From positions 1,550,501 through 1,614,500 of the forward strand of contig NC_087385.1 of the NCBI RefSeq assembly GCF_963675165.1: DNA of 64,000 bases, read 5' to 3'. Below, piece after piece: positions 11,723 to 32,196 of the stretch. The stretch comes from Halichondria panicea. Lineage: Eukaryota; Porifera; Demospongiae; Suberitida; Halichondriidae. How positions within the stretch are numbered: the first letter of the stretch is position 1; each line of letters starts with the position of its first letter. The position numbers and the translations under genes were made by a program. Below the pieces are notes generated by a model. That model saw only the letters and a list, made by a program, of their open reading frames with translations. It was not told the origin of the DNA and ran no database searches.

Positions 11723-12284
11723 AATGAAAGCACCGCAGGTGCTGATGCCTCGGTGGAGATGCCAAAGCTACATAACATAAAGCTACTAATAGCTTATTTT
11801 TGCAATAATTATTTTGCTGCATGCAAACTCAAAGAGTGGGTAATGTTCGACAATGATTGTTGTTAAAAACGATTTATGCCAAAAGTTCAAGTCTAAAATT
11901 AATGGCTGCCATCAGCAGATCTGCAGAGCCTTGCAGCTCTCTTCTCACTCTTGCAGCTACCAATAGCTAGCGTTCTAGTGCAGAGCTAACTACTAAGTAG
12001 AGTAGTAACACTCGGTAAACAAGTTTGGCTACGTGCTCTTCTGAAAAGGCTGCAATGGCATTCCAAGTAAGCAAAACTAGGCATAACTCGAGAACGAAGC
12101 ATTATTTTGCAAATCCACGAATTATAATCCAAGAAAACATGACTAGAAGCTTATAGAAACTCTTACTTACATTTGATTCATCCTTGAGCAGCTGTAGCAG
12201 TCTACACGTACACACACACACACAGTACAGACAGACACACAAACACACTACCGATACCTCGCTTGCGCATGCACACCGAGGCAT
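11723..12284 (-). mobile_element. dispersed ~560-bp element, copy A (inverted)
   Basis: It is the reverse complement of copies at 42086-42623 and 49815-50403. The ends share CCTCGGTG/CACCGAGG and the GCGCATGCGCAAGCGAGG type terminus. The interior holds the segments TTGCAAAATAATGC and CGATCATTACCCACTCT type seen in the other copies. No coding capacity is apparent. The remaining intergenic DNA 11530-12495 shows nothing else. Confidence 0.85.
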
Positions 12285-13782
12285 AACTACAGCAGCTAGT
12301 TCGAGGAAGTGCGGCCTGGGATCGAGGCTAAGAGCTCTATAATTGAGGCATCATCAATCTATGATCCAATCTAGATATAGTGTAGTTCATTGTTCATTCT
12401 CTGGGGCATGAATGCAAAAATATGAGAGCTAGTGGGAAATTATATAAATTATATAGATCTATAGTGCTAAACATGCATTATCCTCATAATTGGTTCTAGG
12501 TATCAGATCTCTCCTTGACATTGATGATGACTGGTTCGTCTGGTCTAAGAATGAGACTTTGAAACAGAGTAATGGAGTCTTGGTTAGTGGAGAGGGTGAA
12601 TCTGGGGATGAGCTTGGTGAGGAGGATGTACATCTCCAGCTCAGCTAGACGACGTCCTGTGTGTGATACTAGACGTTACAAATAGCTGTATGCCAGTCAA
12701 ATTACCATAGCAACCTCTCTGTCCGAACCCAAAGGGTAGAGACGCAAACGGATGAATCAATGCGTCCTCTTTGTTCTTACTCCACCTTTCAGGAGTGAAC
12801 TTATCCGGCTCATCAAAGTAGTCTTCACTACTGGTCATTAGGCATTGGCTGGTAACTACCAAAGTCTGAATGACAACAATTCGATGATAATTTTTTAAGG
12901 AATCTTTAACTCACTCCTGCTGGAACTTTGTAGCCATTCATTACAGCATCTTCTTTAATATTCCGCATACTCATTTCTGCCGGTGGATACATTCTAAGCG
13001 TCTCTTTGAGGCAGTAGCGGACGAGGTGGATGTTCTGTAAGTCTTCCCAGGATGGATTGACCTTGTTACCAAGAACAGTCCTGATCTCAGCACACAGTTG
13101 GTCTTGCAGTGCTGGTTGCTTGGCAAGCTCATACAGCATGAATGTACTGGTATTCTTGGTCTGTATCAAAATATCACCTATGGTCATACCATTCACTATG
13201 CAGTGTTACCTACCGTATCTAAACCAGCAGAGAGAAAGTCACAAGCCTGAGTGAGAGCATCCTCTGGTTCAAGCTTCCCTTCAATAAGCCACTGCTCCAG
13301 AATTCCCACGGCCCTCGTCTCATCCACTACACCCCTCGCTATGTCCTCACTCAGAGCAACCACCTTCTTCTCCATTATTTGCTTCCCTGAATTACAAGAC
13401 CTAAAATTTTGATTGCATTCTGACCGACCTAATTTTTTGGCAACCTAACAGAGTATGGTAATACAATAACACTGATCATTTACAGCAGATGTTTTGTTTC
13501 ATCAACACACAATGCACTTCATACTGAAATGAAATGACCCACCAAATTTACGCATGAGTGGTTGTTTGGATGAACTTCTTGTAAGCTTTTGTGTGGTAGT
13601 ATTTGTAGATGGGAAGTGGATTCAATATTACAGCCTGTAGACTATTGAAGAAATCCAGTCCAGCAGCTATGAACGCCTGATTGTTAGCATTGCTTGTGTC
13701 GTATACATTCATGTTCTCTCCAAACACAAAATATGTGGTGTCTGAATATATATAAGAGAATGTGGTGATGGCAGGCTATAAT

Positions 13783-13901
13783 GGAAAAAATGATGTGTGG
13801 TTTTGACGCAGAGTGCGTGGCTATTGTGGCAAACGTGCGTTTTTTCCTTATAGTTGCCACAATAGTCACGCACTTGCGTCAAAACCACACACCATTTTTT
13901 A
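13783..13901. mobile_element. palindromic MITE in intron 4 of P450 copy 2
   Basis: The arms AAAAAATGATGTGTGGTTTT and GACGCA are repeated inverted (TGCGTCAAAACCACACACCA) around a short centre, giving an almost full-length hairpin of about 120 bp. Confidence 0.7.
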
Positions 13902-14393
13902 CAGTGTATATAAAGTTGTGTACACGTACTTTGAAATGCCCACATAGTCATGAGTGGTGTAATGTCTTCAATTTGACCATTTTTGTTGGAAACTACTTCT
14001 CTGAAGTACACGAGGAGGTCGTCTGTTATATCACAAAGTACTGGAGTGAGGTTACCAACCCTCCTGGGGATCACTTGCTTGCCAATGGCCGAACGAATTC
14101 TCTTCCAGTCTTCACCATCCCTATAATTAGGATAGACACAGAGTTTCACTTGAATTAATCCTTAGTTCATTTAGCACTTACGCAAAAAGCATAGGCAATG
14201 GCCATTTATTTATCGTGTGCAAATCGGCAACCATGCGACTGAGGAGAGCATTACGAGAAGGGTACTGTCCTTCTGCTCTGAACATTGCTTCAGTTGCCTC
14301 TGGTCCATTTGCAAACACCATCCACTTGTTGTCTAAGCCTGTGTACAATCAGATTACACATACTTAGCATACAATGTTTCATAGCTTCAAATC

Positions 14394-14421
14394 CACGCCG
14401 ATTAAAATTTTAATCGGCGTG
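14394..14421. repeat. 28-bp perfect palindrome in intron 2 of P450 copy 2
   Basis: CACGCCGATTAAAA followed directly by its reverse complement, with no spacer. It stands alone in a short intron. Confidence 0.9.
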
Positions 14422-14786
14422 AATTTGACTAAAATTAATGTTTCACTAACCAGGGGTCTTGAATTTTGCTATTGGCCCGTACTTGTCTCTCACTTCATGA
14501 AAAAATGACTCTTTACCAACTTTTCCATTTCCTAGTTTAGTTAACAGCTCAATGGCACCAATAATGGGCAAACCACTGTTTCCTACAGCAAAACAAACTA
14601 TTTTTTAAAGCTACACAAAGTTTTAATATGAGAAGGTTTACCTGGAATTTCAGAGAAAGGCTTTGCCTTTGGACTCTCTTGCTGATGCTGATCATGTGCT
14701 ACAGTTGTGCTTAGTGATGCAATGTGAAATACACCTTTGCATCCTGGAGTAAAGACCTTACTGGTAAGCTTGAACATCATGGGCAT

Positions 14787-14948
14787 CTTAGGAATGTGTT
14801 GTTAATTAACTCAGACGTGGGTGGCTCTAGACCACATTGGATAATAGGTGGGAGTGGCTGCAAGCTCTCCCACCATCAATTTTAGAGTTTAGAGTCACAT
14901 GTCATTTTCATGATTCTTTTCTACTAGTTTATTATAGTTTAATACACA
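14787..14948. promoter_or_regulatory. shared head-to-head promoter of P450 copies 2 and 3
   Basis: Only 162 bp separate the two divergent start codons, so both genes must take their core promoters from this segment or from overlapping 5' regions. No clear TATA box is assigned. Confidence 0.5.
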
Positions 14949-17233
14949 ATGGCATTTCGAGCTAGTATTCTTTTGTATAGTGCAAGCAACACACGTAGAT
15001 GTGCTCTACAGCATGTACTGCGTGCTTCCAAGAGCACAGCTGCTGCTTCTCAAGTAGCCAGTGATGGAGAGTCGACAAAACCTTTCTCTGAGATGCCAGG
15101 TACGTATTATTAATAACAGCTGGATAGACTGTGGCTAAAGCTAGCTTTGATGCTTTTAATAGCTGTCTTGTCTAGTCTAAGGCCCGGCCTTAGACTAGAG
15201 TCTGTGCAGGAGATAGATATAGATCTACTGAGATTCTATCAACATTTTAAATTATCTATGTCAAGAAATTATGAGTCTAGACGTAGATCTATACTGTAGA
15301 ACGTACATCGAAAACAACTGTAAAGTTAGGTATACATTTCTGTCTATGTAGGGGATGCTGGTTGGCCTCTCATTGGTGCCTTTGGGTCAATATCTGAACT
15401 GACAAGTGGGAAGGTTGGAAAAGAGTCGTATGTGTACAAGTTGTGTGCTAAGTACGGCCCAATAGCCAGGGTGTATATTCCAGGTGAGCATTTAACTATA
15501 TAGACTAGGTGTTTTCGTAGCATTACTACTACACCTCAATGTTGTGTGAAACGTAATTAAAAGATTATCACCATGTACATTGCATTTTCATCCACAGGTT
15601 TTGGTTGGACTGTGTTTGTGAATAGCGCAAATGCAGTGGAAACAATGTTCAGAGCAGAGGGAAAGTATCCTTCTCGTAGCTCTATGTTTGAGCACACTGT
15701 TACCAACATTCACAAGCATAGCAACTGGCCTTCAGGGTTGATTTTTGCGTAAGTTATTTTGCTTCAGGTAAAATTTAATGATATACTTACATTGTAGGCA
15801 CGGTGAGGACTGGAAGAGAATCCGTTCAGCCATTGGCAAGCAAGTGATCCCCAGGAGGGTTGGTAACCTCACTCCAGTTCTGTGTGATGTCACAGAAGAC
15901 CTTTTAAACCACTTGGAGGAGACAACAACCAGTAATGGAGAAAGGATTGAAGACATCACACTAATCATGACAAAGTGGGCATTTCAAAGTATGTTTCCAA
16001 CATACATTATGTCTAAACATGATTGTTATGTCCATCACAGACACTGCTTATTTTGTGTTTGGGGAGAATCTTGAAGTGTACAACACAGACAAACGAACAC
16101 ATCAAGAGTTTATGGAGGCTGGCCTAGAGTTTATTAAACAAGTTGGCTTGATTGTACCTCTACCGATCTTCAAGTATTTTCCGTCAATCGCCTATAGGAA
16201 ATTTATTCAGGCTACCGGGAGAATGCGAGAATTAGGTAAGCCCCACATGTAAGCCTACTCCCACTCAATTTCGTTTATTGCTGCTATGCTCCTTTGCCGT
16301 ACATTGTACAAGACTATTTCATTTACTTAACCTAGGCAAGCAGGTAATGGAGAGGAAGGTGGTTGTTCTGAGTGAGGACATAGCGAGGGGCGTAGTGGAT
16401 GAGACGAGGGCTGTGGGGATTCTGGAGCAGTGGCTCATTGAAGGGAAGCTTGAACCAGAGGATGCTCTCACTCAGGCTTGTGATTTGTTGTCAGCCGGCC
16501 TTGACACTGTGAGTGTTATTCATTCACGTTTGAAATCCTTATTATCCCTTTATTTAGACCAAGAACACCAGTACATTCCTGCTGTATGAGCTTGCCAAGC
16601 AACCAGCACTGCAAGACCAACTGTGTACTGAAATCAGGACTGTTCTTGGTAACAAGGTCAATCCATCCTGGGAGGATTTACAGGACATCCCCCTCATCCG
16701 CTACTGCCTCAAGGAGATACTTAGAATGTATCCCGCTACAGAGACGAACTTTCGGGAAATTGAAACAGATACTGTGATGAATGGCTATCAAGTCCCAGCA
16801 GGGGTGAGTGTTTTTCACAACCATCCCCTAATCATGATTGTGTATTCATTTTTGTACATGCAGACTTCAGTACTTTCCTGCAACAGTGTGATGTCATACA
16901 GTACGGACTACTTTGATGAGCCAGATAAGTTCATTCCTGAGAGGTGGAATAAGAGCAAGGAGGACTCTATTCATCCGTTTGTCTCTCTACCCTTTGGGTT
17001 TGGACAGAGAGGATGCTATGGTAATGTGATTACCTGCATATTATATCCATTACTAACGTCTAGTATCATTCACAGGGCGTCGTCTAGCTGAGCTGGAGAT
17101 ATACATCCTCCTCACCAAGCTCATCCCCAGATTCACCCTCTCCACTGACCAAGACTCCATTGCTCTGTTTCAGGGAACAGTCCTCAAACCAAACGAACCC
17201 GTCCCCATCACTATCAAGGAGAGATCACTGTGA
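14949..17233 (+). CDS. mitochondrial-clan cytochrome P450, copy 3 (intact)
   Basis: Exons 14949-15099, 15352-15483, 15598-15748, 15798-15988, 16041-16235, 16336-16508, 16558-16803, 16864-17020 and 17076-17233 total 1554 nt (517 aa), with every phase matching copy 1. The presequence-like N-terminus is nearly identical to copy 1 (MAFRASILLYSASNTRR). Key residues: I-helix AGLDTTKNT at about 327-336, ExxR as E384-R387 (KEILR), and haem loop [10 protein letters not shown] at 457-466 with Cys464 as the axial ligand. This is the most compact copy (2.3 kb), without large intronic insertions, so it is the best reference for the cluster. By family knowledge it is an oxidoreductase of sterols, vitamins or xenobiotics; the substrate cannot be told from sequence. 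Confidence 0.92.
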
Positions 17234-17370
17234 CAGTCATTATAATGATACATGTATTTTGTGAGCACATTTTGCATAATTATTATGAACTTTGTAGATG
17301 AATGTGGGGGAGAGGCTGGCTTAGATCTTGAGATAGGAGTGGCTTCGAGCTCAATTTTAGTATAAGCATA

Positions 17371-18100
17371 CAGTGCATCCAGTCTAGAGAGTAGAATACA
17401 AAAATTGGTGAGTAGTTGTACTTAGATGTATCTCAAGCTAGATTGGAACATTTCTAAGAAATTGTGCTGATACCATTGTATAGGTAAAAGAATAAGCTAC
17501 AACATGATTCAAAAATATTTCCCCAAAAGTTGTTGTAGTGGGAAATAATTTTAGGAGATAATGGGGGTGATCGTAAAAAAAATGTATGTAACATCAATTA
17601 TCTCTGGAACTAAAGTATTTTTGGAAAAATTTTTCTTATCAAAAGTTAGACAATTTATTCAAGCTTACTCCATGTAATTTTTAGACCTTAGCCGTGAGAT
17701 TTTCTTCAAATCTCTCCCTAACCGAAACGGCACTAAAAACTAGCAATTTTGAGCACTGCGGAGGATGTGTAGATATTTAAGTAACATCGAATCTTTCATA
17801 AGATAGCCAAACTATCTATAGATGTTGTGACAAAGTTCCAAACCTTAGCCGGAAACCGTTGGCCTTTTCTCTCCCTAACTGATTACCCACTATAACAATT
17901 GGGTACTGTTTTATTAATCACCACAAACCCACCACCTTATGTTGTCATGGAAATAATTTTGGATATGTTGTAGCTTATTCATTCACCTACACAATGGTAT
18001 CAGCAGATTTTCTTAAAAATGTTCCAATCATAAGATATTTACATTTAAGTACCACTACTCACACATTTTTGGTATTCTACTCTTTAGACTGGATGCACTG
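17371..18100. mobile_element. 730-bp inverted-repeat element between P450 copies 3 and 4
   Basis: It begins CAGTGCATCCAGTCTA and ends with the inverted TAGACTGGATGCACTG. Similarity continues inward through GTAGAATAC and CATTGTATAGGTAAA-like segments on both arms. The interior has no intact gene. It fills most of the 930-bp intergenic gap. Confidence 0.75.
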
Positions 18101-18636
18101 TAGTCTCTTTTATCTATGGTATAAGTCTAGCGTATAGCGTGATAGTCTAGTCCAGTAAAATACAATATGGCTCTTCGAGCTAGTATTCTTTTGTATAGTG
18201 CAAGCAACACACATAGATGTGCTCTACAGCATGTACTGCGTGCTTCCAAGAGCACAGCTGCTGCTCCAGTCTCAAGTAGATCTAGGTCTAGCCAGTGCCA
18301 CGCGCCAGTGGTGGAGAGTCTACAAAACCTTTCTCTGAGATGCCAGGTATTTGATAGATAGATTGTGGTTAGTTGATTCATTTCTAGATCTATGATGATG
18401 GAATTGTTTATAATTATTGTATCAGCTAAACCTATACTAGAGCGTAAATTGTATCCTTCTCTGGTGCAGGGGATGGTGGTTGGCCTGTCCTGTCATCGGT
18501 GCCGTTGGTTCAATACCAGAAATGATTAGTGGAAAGGTTCGAAAGGAATCGTATGTGTACAAGCTGTATGCCAAGTACGGCCCAACAGCCAGGGTGTATA
18601 TTCCATGCAGTGAGTATTGTATCCCCACAGAATTGA

Positions 18637-19471
18637 CTAGAGTAAACAACCGATTATCAAACACGTGCTATTTTCGAACGCTTATTCTCGAGGATTACGG
18701 CTCAGAGCACTAAGCTGATAGTACCTAGGTATAGACAAGGTAAAGCTCTATTCAAGTCCAAACTCACGGCCAACAAAAAACTTCTTTGGCAGAGTGACAG
18801 GGCCAAACACTCAACTAATGGAACAGATTTATTTCGAACATAGCCACGATTCTTCGAACTCTCTCTCTCGTATCAACAGAAGGCTCTAAGCAGCTAGCTA
18901 CAATGCATGACCGTAATCTACAACTAGTAAACTATGTACAGCTCCGGTTTCGAGGTCTGACTGCAAACCGTTAGATAATGGTGGCCTCTTGAAAAGTCCA
19001 GTATTGCCATCAAAATCCGAACAATTAATACCTTTTTGTTCGTAATCTCCATTTTTTTCCTAAAGTTGCATTCTTACATCATGGCTACACTGGAGATTAT
19101 AAAGAAAAAGGCAATAATCGTTCGGGGTTTTGATGGCAATACTGCACTTTTTCAAGAGGCCACCATTATCTAACGGTTTGCAGTCAGACCTCGAAACCAG
19201 AGCTGTACATAGTTTAGATTACGGTCATGCATTGTAGCTAGCTGCTTAGAGCCTTCTGTTGATACGAGAGAGAGAGTTCGAAGAATCGTGACTATGTTCG
19301 AACTAAATCTGTTCCAATAGTTGAGTGTTTGGCCCTGTCACTCCGCCGAAGAAGCTTTTTGTTGGGCGTGAGTTTGGACTTGATTAGAGCTTTACCTTGT
19401 CTATACCTATTATCAGCTTAGTGCAAGCGTTCGAAAATAGCACGTGTTCGATAATCAGTTGTTTACTCTAG
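18637..19471. mobile_element. 835-bp near-complete palindrome (fold-back element)
   Basis: Left arm from CTAGAGTAAACAACCGATTA (18637) to about 19053; right arm from about 19090 to 19471, ending GTTGTTTACTCTAG. Arms of about 400 bp are separated by only ~40 bp. It has few mismatches and no coding content. Confidence 0.85.
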
Positions 19472-19624
19472 CTGTTTAATACCGATCTTTGGCACGAGTG
19501 CAATCAAGTGCAATAATTATATCAACACTAAAAGTAGTCAAACACATCAAAGTGTGATAGCACTGCAGTGATCAGGCAACAAAGCCAACCAAATTTAATT
19601 GACACTAATACTCAGACAGGTTTC

Positions 19625-19829
19625 AATATAGTGGGTATAATTATTTCAAGGGTATAAACTTGCGTGTTATAAGCATGTGTATACCGCGAACATTTATACC
19701 CACTAACATTAATAAAATCGCATGCGCATGCATGTATAAGCGTCAAGGCGAAAATTAAATCCGCAAAATCCTAATTATGACGGTCTTTCCACGAAAGTTA
19801 ATACCCTCGAAATATACCTGCTATACGGT
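19625..19829. mobile_element. ~205-bp MITE, TATAGTGGGTATA family
   Basis: It begins TATAGTGGGTATAATTA and ends with CCCTCGAAATATACCTGCTATA. The same family occurs at 50671-50871 in TCF25. Confidence 0.65.
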
Positions 19830-20636
19830 AGAATACATGCATACTGCATGGTACATTGCTTTTGGTCTGCCCAAAGCCCCGTGACCTCTATACAAACAGG
19901 TTCACAGAAATCACAGTATACAGTTGCTAATGTATGTTAATTAACCCCCATATTCAGGTTTGGGTTGGATAGTATTCGTTAGTGGCACAGTGGAAACAAT
20001 ATTCAGAGCAGAGGGAAAAGTATCCTTCTCGTGGGGCTGTCTTTGAGCAAGCTGTCACCAACATTCACAAACATAGCAACTGGCATCCAGGGTTGATTTT
20101 TGCGTAAGTTGTTTTGTTGCATGTTTGAGCAAAAGACCACAGTTCAAATATTTCTTGCACGGTGAAGCCACGCACATCAAGCTAAGAGTAACCACAGTGC
20201 ATATGCAGCTGCAGTGCACTGTTGTCTGTCATTAGCCCACGCAACAAATCAGTTATAATTGCATCATCATTCACGCAACATGCCTGTTGGCTGCATAATA
20301 ATTAGTTGTATCGGCCCGACAATATCTGTGCACGTTGCACTCTTGCATGCTCAATATAACTATCTTCATTTTCGGGTAAATAGTATCCTTCCATTGTATA
20401 GGTACGGTGAGGACTGGAAAAGAATCCGTTCCGCCATTAACAAGCAAGTGATCCCCAGGAGGGTTAGTAACCTCACTCCACCTCTGTGCAGTGTGACAGA
20501 CGACCTTTTAAACCACTTGGAGGAGATAACCTCAAGTAATGGAGGAAGGGTTGAAGACGTCACACCAATCATGACAAAGTGGGCCTTTCAAAGTATGTTG
20601 AATACAGCCTGTCTGCTTGTGGAATATACCTACATA

Positions 20637-22020
20637 ACTAGAGCACTAAAGTGCAAACCCTCGGCTAGTGACATGATTATAAAGAAACCAGAAGACTGAT
20701 ATAATGCAGTGCATATAGTGATGTTGTTATCATCATCATGCATGACTTGCACAGCAACTCAGGAGCAATAAAACTAAACCAGACTGGAGGCACGCTGAAA
20801 CATTTGAGAACAGGTAGTAGTACTATAGATAATATGCACTGTGGATTAGGATCACAGCAAAGAAGCCTGGAGTCTCAGAGAAGTATGGCTCCAGGTCCTG
20901 CATGGATCCCAGTCAGCTAAAGCAAGCTTTCTACTTTAGTGACCCTGTTCCATTGTTCCTGGTATATACAGCTTTCTACTTTAGTGACCCTGTTCCATTG
21001 TTTCTGGACCTGGTACAGGATCACTTCAGTTATAAGTAACGCATGTGCAAGTTCTGTTCAAGCTACATTTTGCTCGCTTTTGTTAGACAAAGAAGCTTTA
21101 ACACCGAAAGCTGCCACTATTAGAAGTACTGACTTGTTGTGTGGAGGCTACCCATGCTGTAAACGCAGTGCTAGAGCATCCAGGTAAGCAGACCCAGTCA
21201 CAAGCTTGTTCAAGCTTCTTAGCTTTTACTCGACAAAGAAGCTTTAACATCACAATCTGTCACTATTTAAACCAAGATATTGTTGTGTGAAGGCTATCCA
21301 TGCTGTAAACGCAGTGCTGTGGCATCCAGGTGAGTAGATATACTCGTGACAAACAGACAAACAAACTAGAGCACTAAAGTGCAAACCCTCGGCTGGTGAC
21401 ATGAAACCAGAAATATAATGCAGTGCATATAGTGATGTTGTCATGTATGACTTGCACAGCAACTCAGGAGCAATAAAACTAAACCAGACTGGAGGCATGC
21501 TGAAACATTTGAGAACAGGTAGTGGTACTATAGATATATGCACTGTGGATTAGGATCACAGTAAAGAAGCCTGGAGTCTCAGAGAAGTATGGCTCCAGGT
21601 TCTGTATGGAGTAGGATCCCAGTCAGCAGCAGCTATAATTCAAACCCTGTTCCATTGTTCCTGGTATATACAGCTTTCTACTTTAGTGACCCTGTTCCAT
21701 CGTTCTTGGTACAGGATCACTTCAGTTATAAGTAACTCGTGTGTAAGTTCTGTTCAAGCTACATTTTGCTCGCTTTTATTAGACAAAGGAGCTTTAACAC
21801 CGAAAGCTGCCACTATCAAAAGTACTAACTTGTTGTGTGGAGGCTACTCATGCTGTAAACGCAGTGCTAGAACATCCAGGTAAGTAGACCTAGTCACAAG
21901 CTTCTTAGCTTTTGCTCGACAAAGAAGCTTTAATATCAAAATCTGCCGCTATTTAAATCAAGATATTGTTGTGTGAAGGCTATCCATGCTGTAAACGCAG
22001 TGCTGTGACATCCAGGTGAG
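20637..22020. repeat. ~728-bp direct duplication inside intron 4 of P450 copy 4
   Basis: Copy one 20637-21364 and copy two 21365-22020 both start ACTAGAGCACTAAAGTGCAA. Each copy also contains two shorter related segments ending GTAAACGCAGTGCTAGAGCA-TCCAGGT (near 21185, 21332, 21885 and 22017), so the motif occurs four times, each with a splice-donor-like GTAAG or GTGAG. Possible reading frames across it are short. It looks like a duplicated insertion. Confidence 0.8.
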
Positions 22021-22034
22021 TAGAAAAGCCCATC

Positions 22035-22190
22035 ACAAACAAACAAACCAACAGACTGCTATACCCGTGGCCGCCCACGCGCCTCGGGTAACAAACAGAC
22101 CAACAGACTACTATACCCATGGCCGCCCACGCGCCTCGGGTAACAAACAAACCAACAGACTACTATACCCGCTCAGCACGGCCTCGGGTA
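22035..22190. repeat. three ~52-bp tandem units
   Basis: Three copies of CAAACCAACAGACTACTATA followed by CCCATGGCCGCCCACGCGCC and TCGGGTA sit just upstream of exon 5 of P450 copy 4. The third copy is truncated in the GC-rich part. They are unusually GC-rich for this region. Confidence 0.8.
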
Positions 22191-23628
22191 ATTATGTCCA
22201 TCACAGACACTGCTTACTTTGTATTTGGGGAGAATCTTGAAGTGTACAACACAAACAAACCAGACACATCAAGATTTTATGGAGGCTGGTCTTGAGTTCA
22301 TTAAACAAGTTGGATTGCTTGTACCTCTACCAATTTTCAAACATATCCCATCAATAGCCTACCGGAAATTTATTCAGGCTACGGGAAAAATGCGAGCATT
22401 AGGTATAACCTTGTAACAGAATATGTAAGTTGATACTCCAAATTCATTTCATTGTTACCAAGGCCTTTTGTACTGGCTTTACAACATTCTTCTGATTCAG
22501 GCAAGCAGTAATGGAGAGGAAGGTGGTTGCTCTGAGTGAGGACATAGCGAGGGGTGTGGTGGATGAGACGAGGGTCGTGGGGATTCTGGAGCAGTGGCTC
22601 ATTGAAGGGAAGCTAGAACCAGAGGATGCTCTCACTCAGGCTTGTGACTTGTTGTCAGCTGAGCTTGACACTGTGAGTTTATACTGTTCACACCTGTTAA
22701 GATTTATTTCGTTCCTAGACCAAGAATACCAGTACATTCCTGCTGTATGAGCTTGCCAAGCAACCAGCACTGCAAGACCAACTGTGTGCTGAGATCAGGA
22801 CTGTTCTTGGTGACAAGGTCAATCCATCCTGGGAGGACTTACAGAACATCCCCCTCGTCCGCTACTGTCTCAAGGAGATACTTAGACTCTATCCAGCTCT
22901 GGATATGAACGTGCAGGAAATCAAAGCAGATGTTGTTCTCAATGGCTATCAAGTCCCAGCAGGGGTGAGTGCTTTTGCAACCATCCCCAGTCATGTGTAT
23001 TATAATTATGTCCATGCAGACTTTTGTAGTTTCCTGCAACAGTCTAATGTCACAAAGCATAGACTATTTTAATGAACCGGATAAGTTCATTCCTGAGAGG
23101 TGGAATAAAAAGAACAAGGAGGACTCGATTCACCCGTTTTCCTCTCTACCCTTTGGGTTCGGACAGAGAGGATGCTATGGTAATTTGTCTGCATACAGTT
23201 ATTGTTAGCATACCTAGTATCATCCACAGGGCGTCGTCTAGCTGAGCTGGAGATATACATCCTCCTCACCAATTAAGCTCATCCCCAGATTCACCCTCTC
23301 TACTGACAAGGACACCATTGCTCTATTTCAGGGTACAGTCCTCAAACCAAATGAACCTGTCCCCATCACTATCAAGGAGAGACATAATTAAATTTTACAT
23401 ATCACCATTTATATATGTGTATAATCTAGCTATAATAATTACATAACCTTCCCAACATAATTATGTATAATTATTTTTTTGCCATTTTGCCCAATAACCA
23501 GACATTGGTTTTACCCACATGCAAGTCACAATACTATAGCTATAGCATCTTCATCCATTGATGATAAGAAATAACAACAGATTAATAGAGTAAAGCCAAA
23601 AACGCACAAATCATATCAATAGAATAAA

Positions 23629-32196
<8,568 letters not shown>

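Larger units (their letters stand above)
12496..14786 (-). pseudogene. mitochondrial-clan cytochrome P450, copy 2 (single 2-nt frameshift)
   Basis: Same nine-exon structure as its neighbours: 14786-14642, 14582-14451, 14338-14182, 14120-13930, 13741-13543, 13386-13214, 13160-12915, 12865-12706, 12656-12496. The ATG is followed by a basic, hydroxylated N-terminus (MPMMFKLTSKVFTPG). I-helix, ExxR (KETLR) and haem loop ([10 protein letters not shown]) are all present. At the end of exon 5, where the paralogues read six bases (GGGAGA or AAAAGA), this copy has four (ACTC), so the frame meets TAA within two codons of the lesion and the total is 1564 nt, not a multiple of three. No nearby alternative donor restores the frame. 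Exons 1-3 and 5 are strongly diverged, yet exons 4 and 6-9 are almost identical to the other copies. It is either a recent pseudogene or carries a sequencing error. Confidence 0.85.
18167..23391 (+). pseudogene. mitochondrial-clan cytochrome P450, copy 4 (pseudogene)
   Basis: All nine exons are recognisable: 18167-18346, ~18470-18612, 19958-20103, 20402-20592, 22207-22402, 22501-22672, 22719-22964, 23020-23179, 23230-23391. Most carry lesions relative to copies 1 and 3: exon 1 frameshift near the end, a 5-nt duplication (CCTGT twice) in exon 2, a 6-nt loss and one extra A in exon 3, one extra base in exon 5, one missing base in exon 6 (GCAAGCAGTAATGG), and a 4-nt insertion in exon 9 giving an in-frame TAA. 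The I-helix glycine is also Glu (AELDT). Splice sites and the haem loop [10 protein letters not shown] survive, so decay is fairly recent. Introns 2 and 4 were enlarged by inverted-repeat and tandem insertions. Confidence 0.93.

Noticed and set aside
12102-12284. Short Cys-rich frame
   Set aside because: It is the terminal part of dispersed element copy A; the other two copies do not keep it open.
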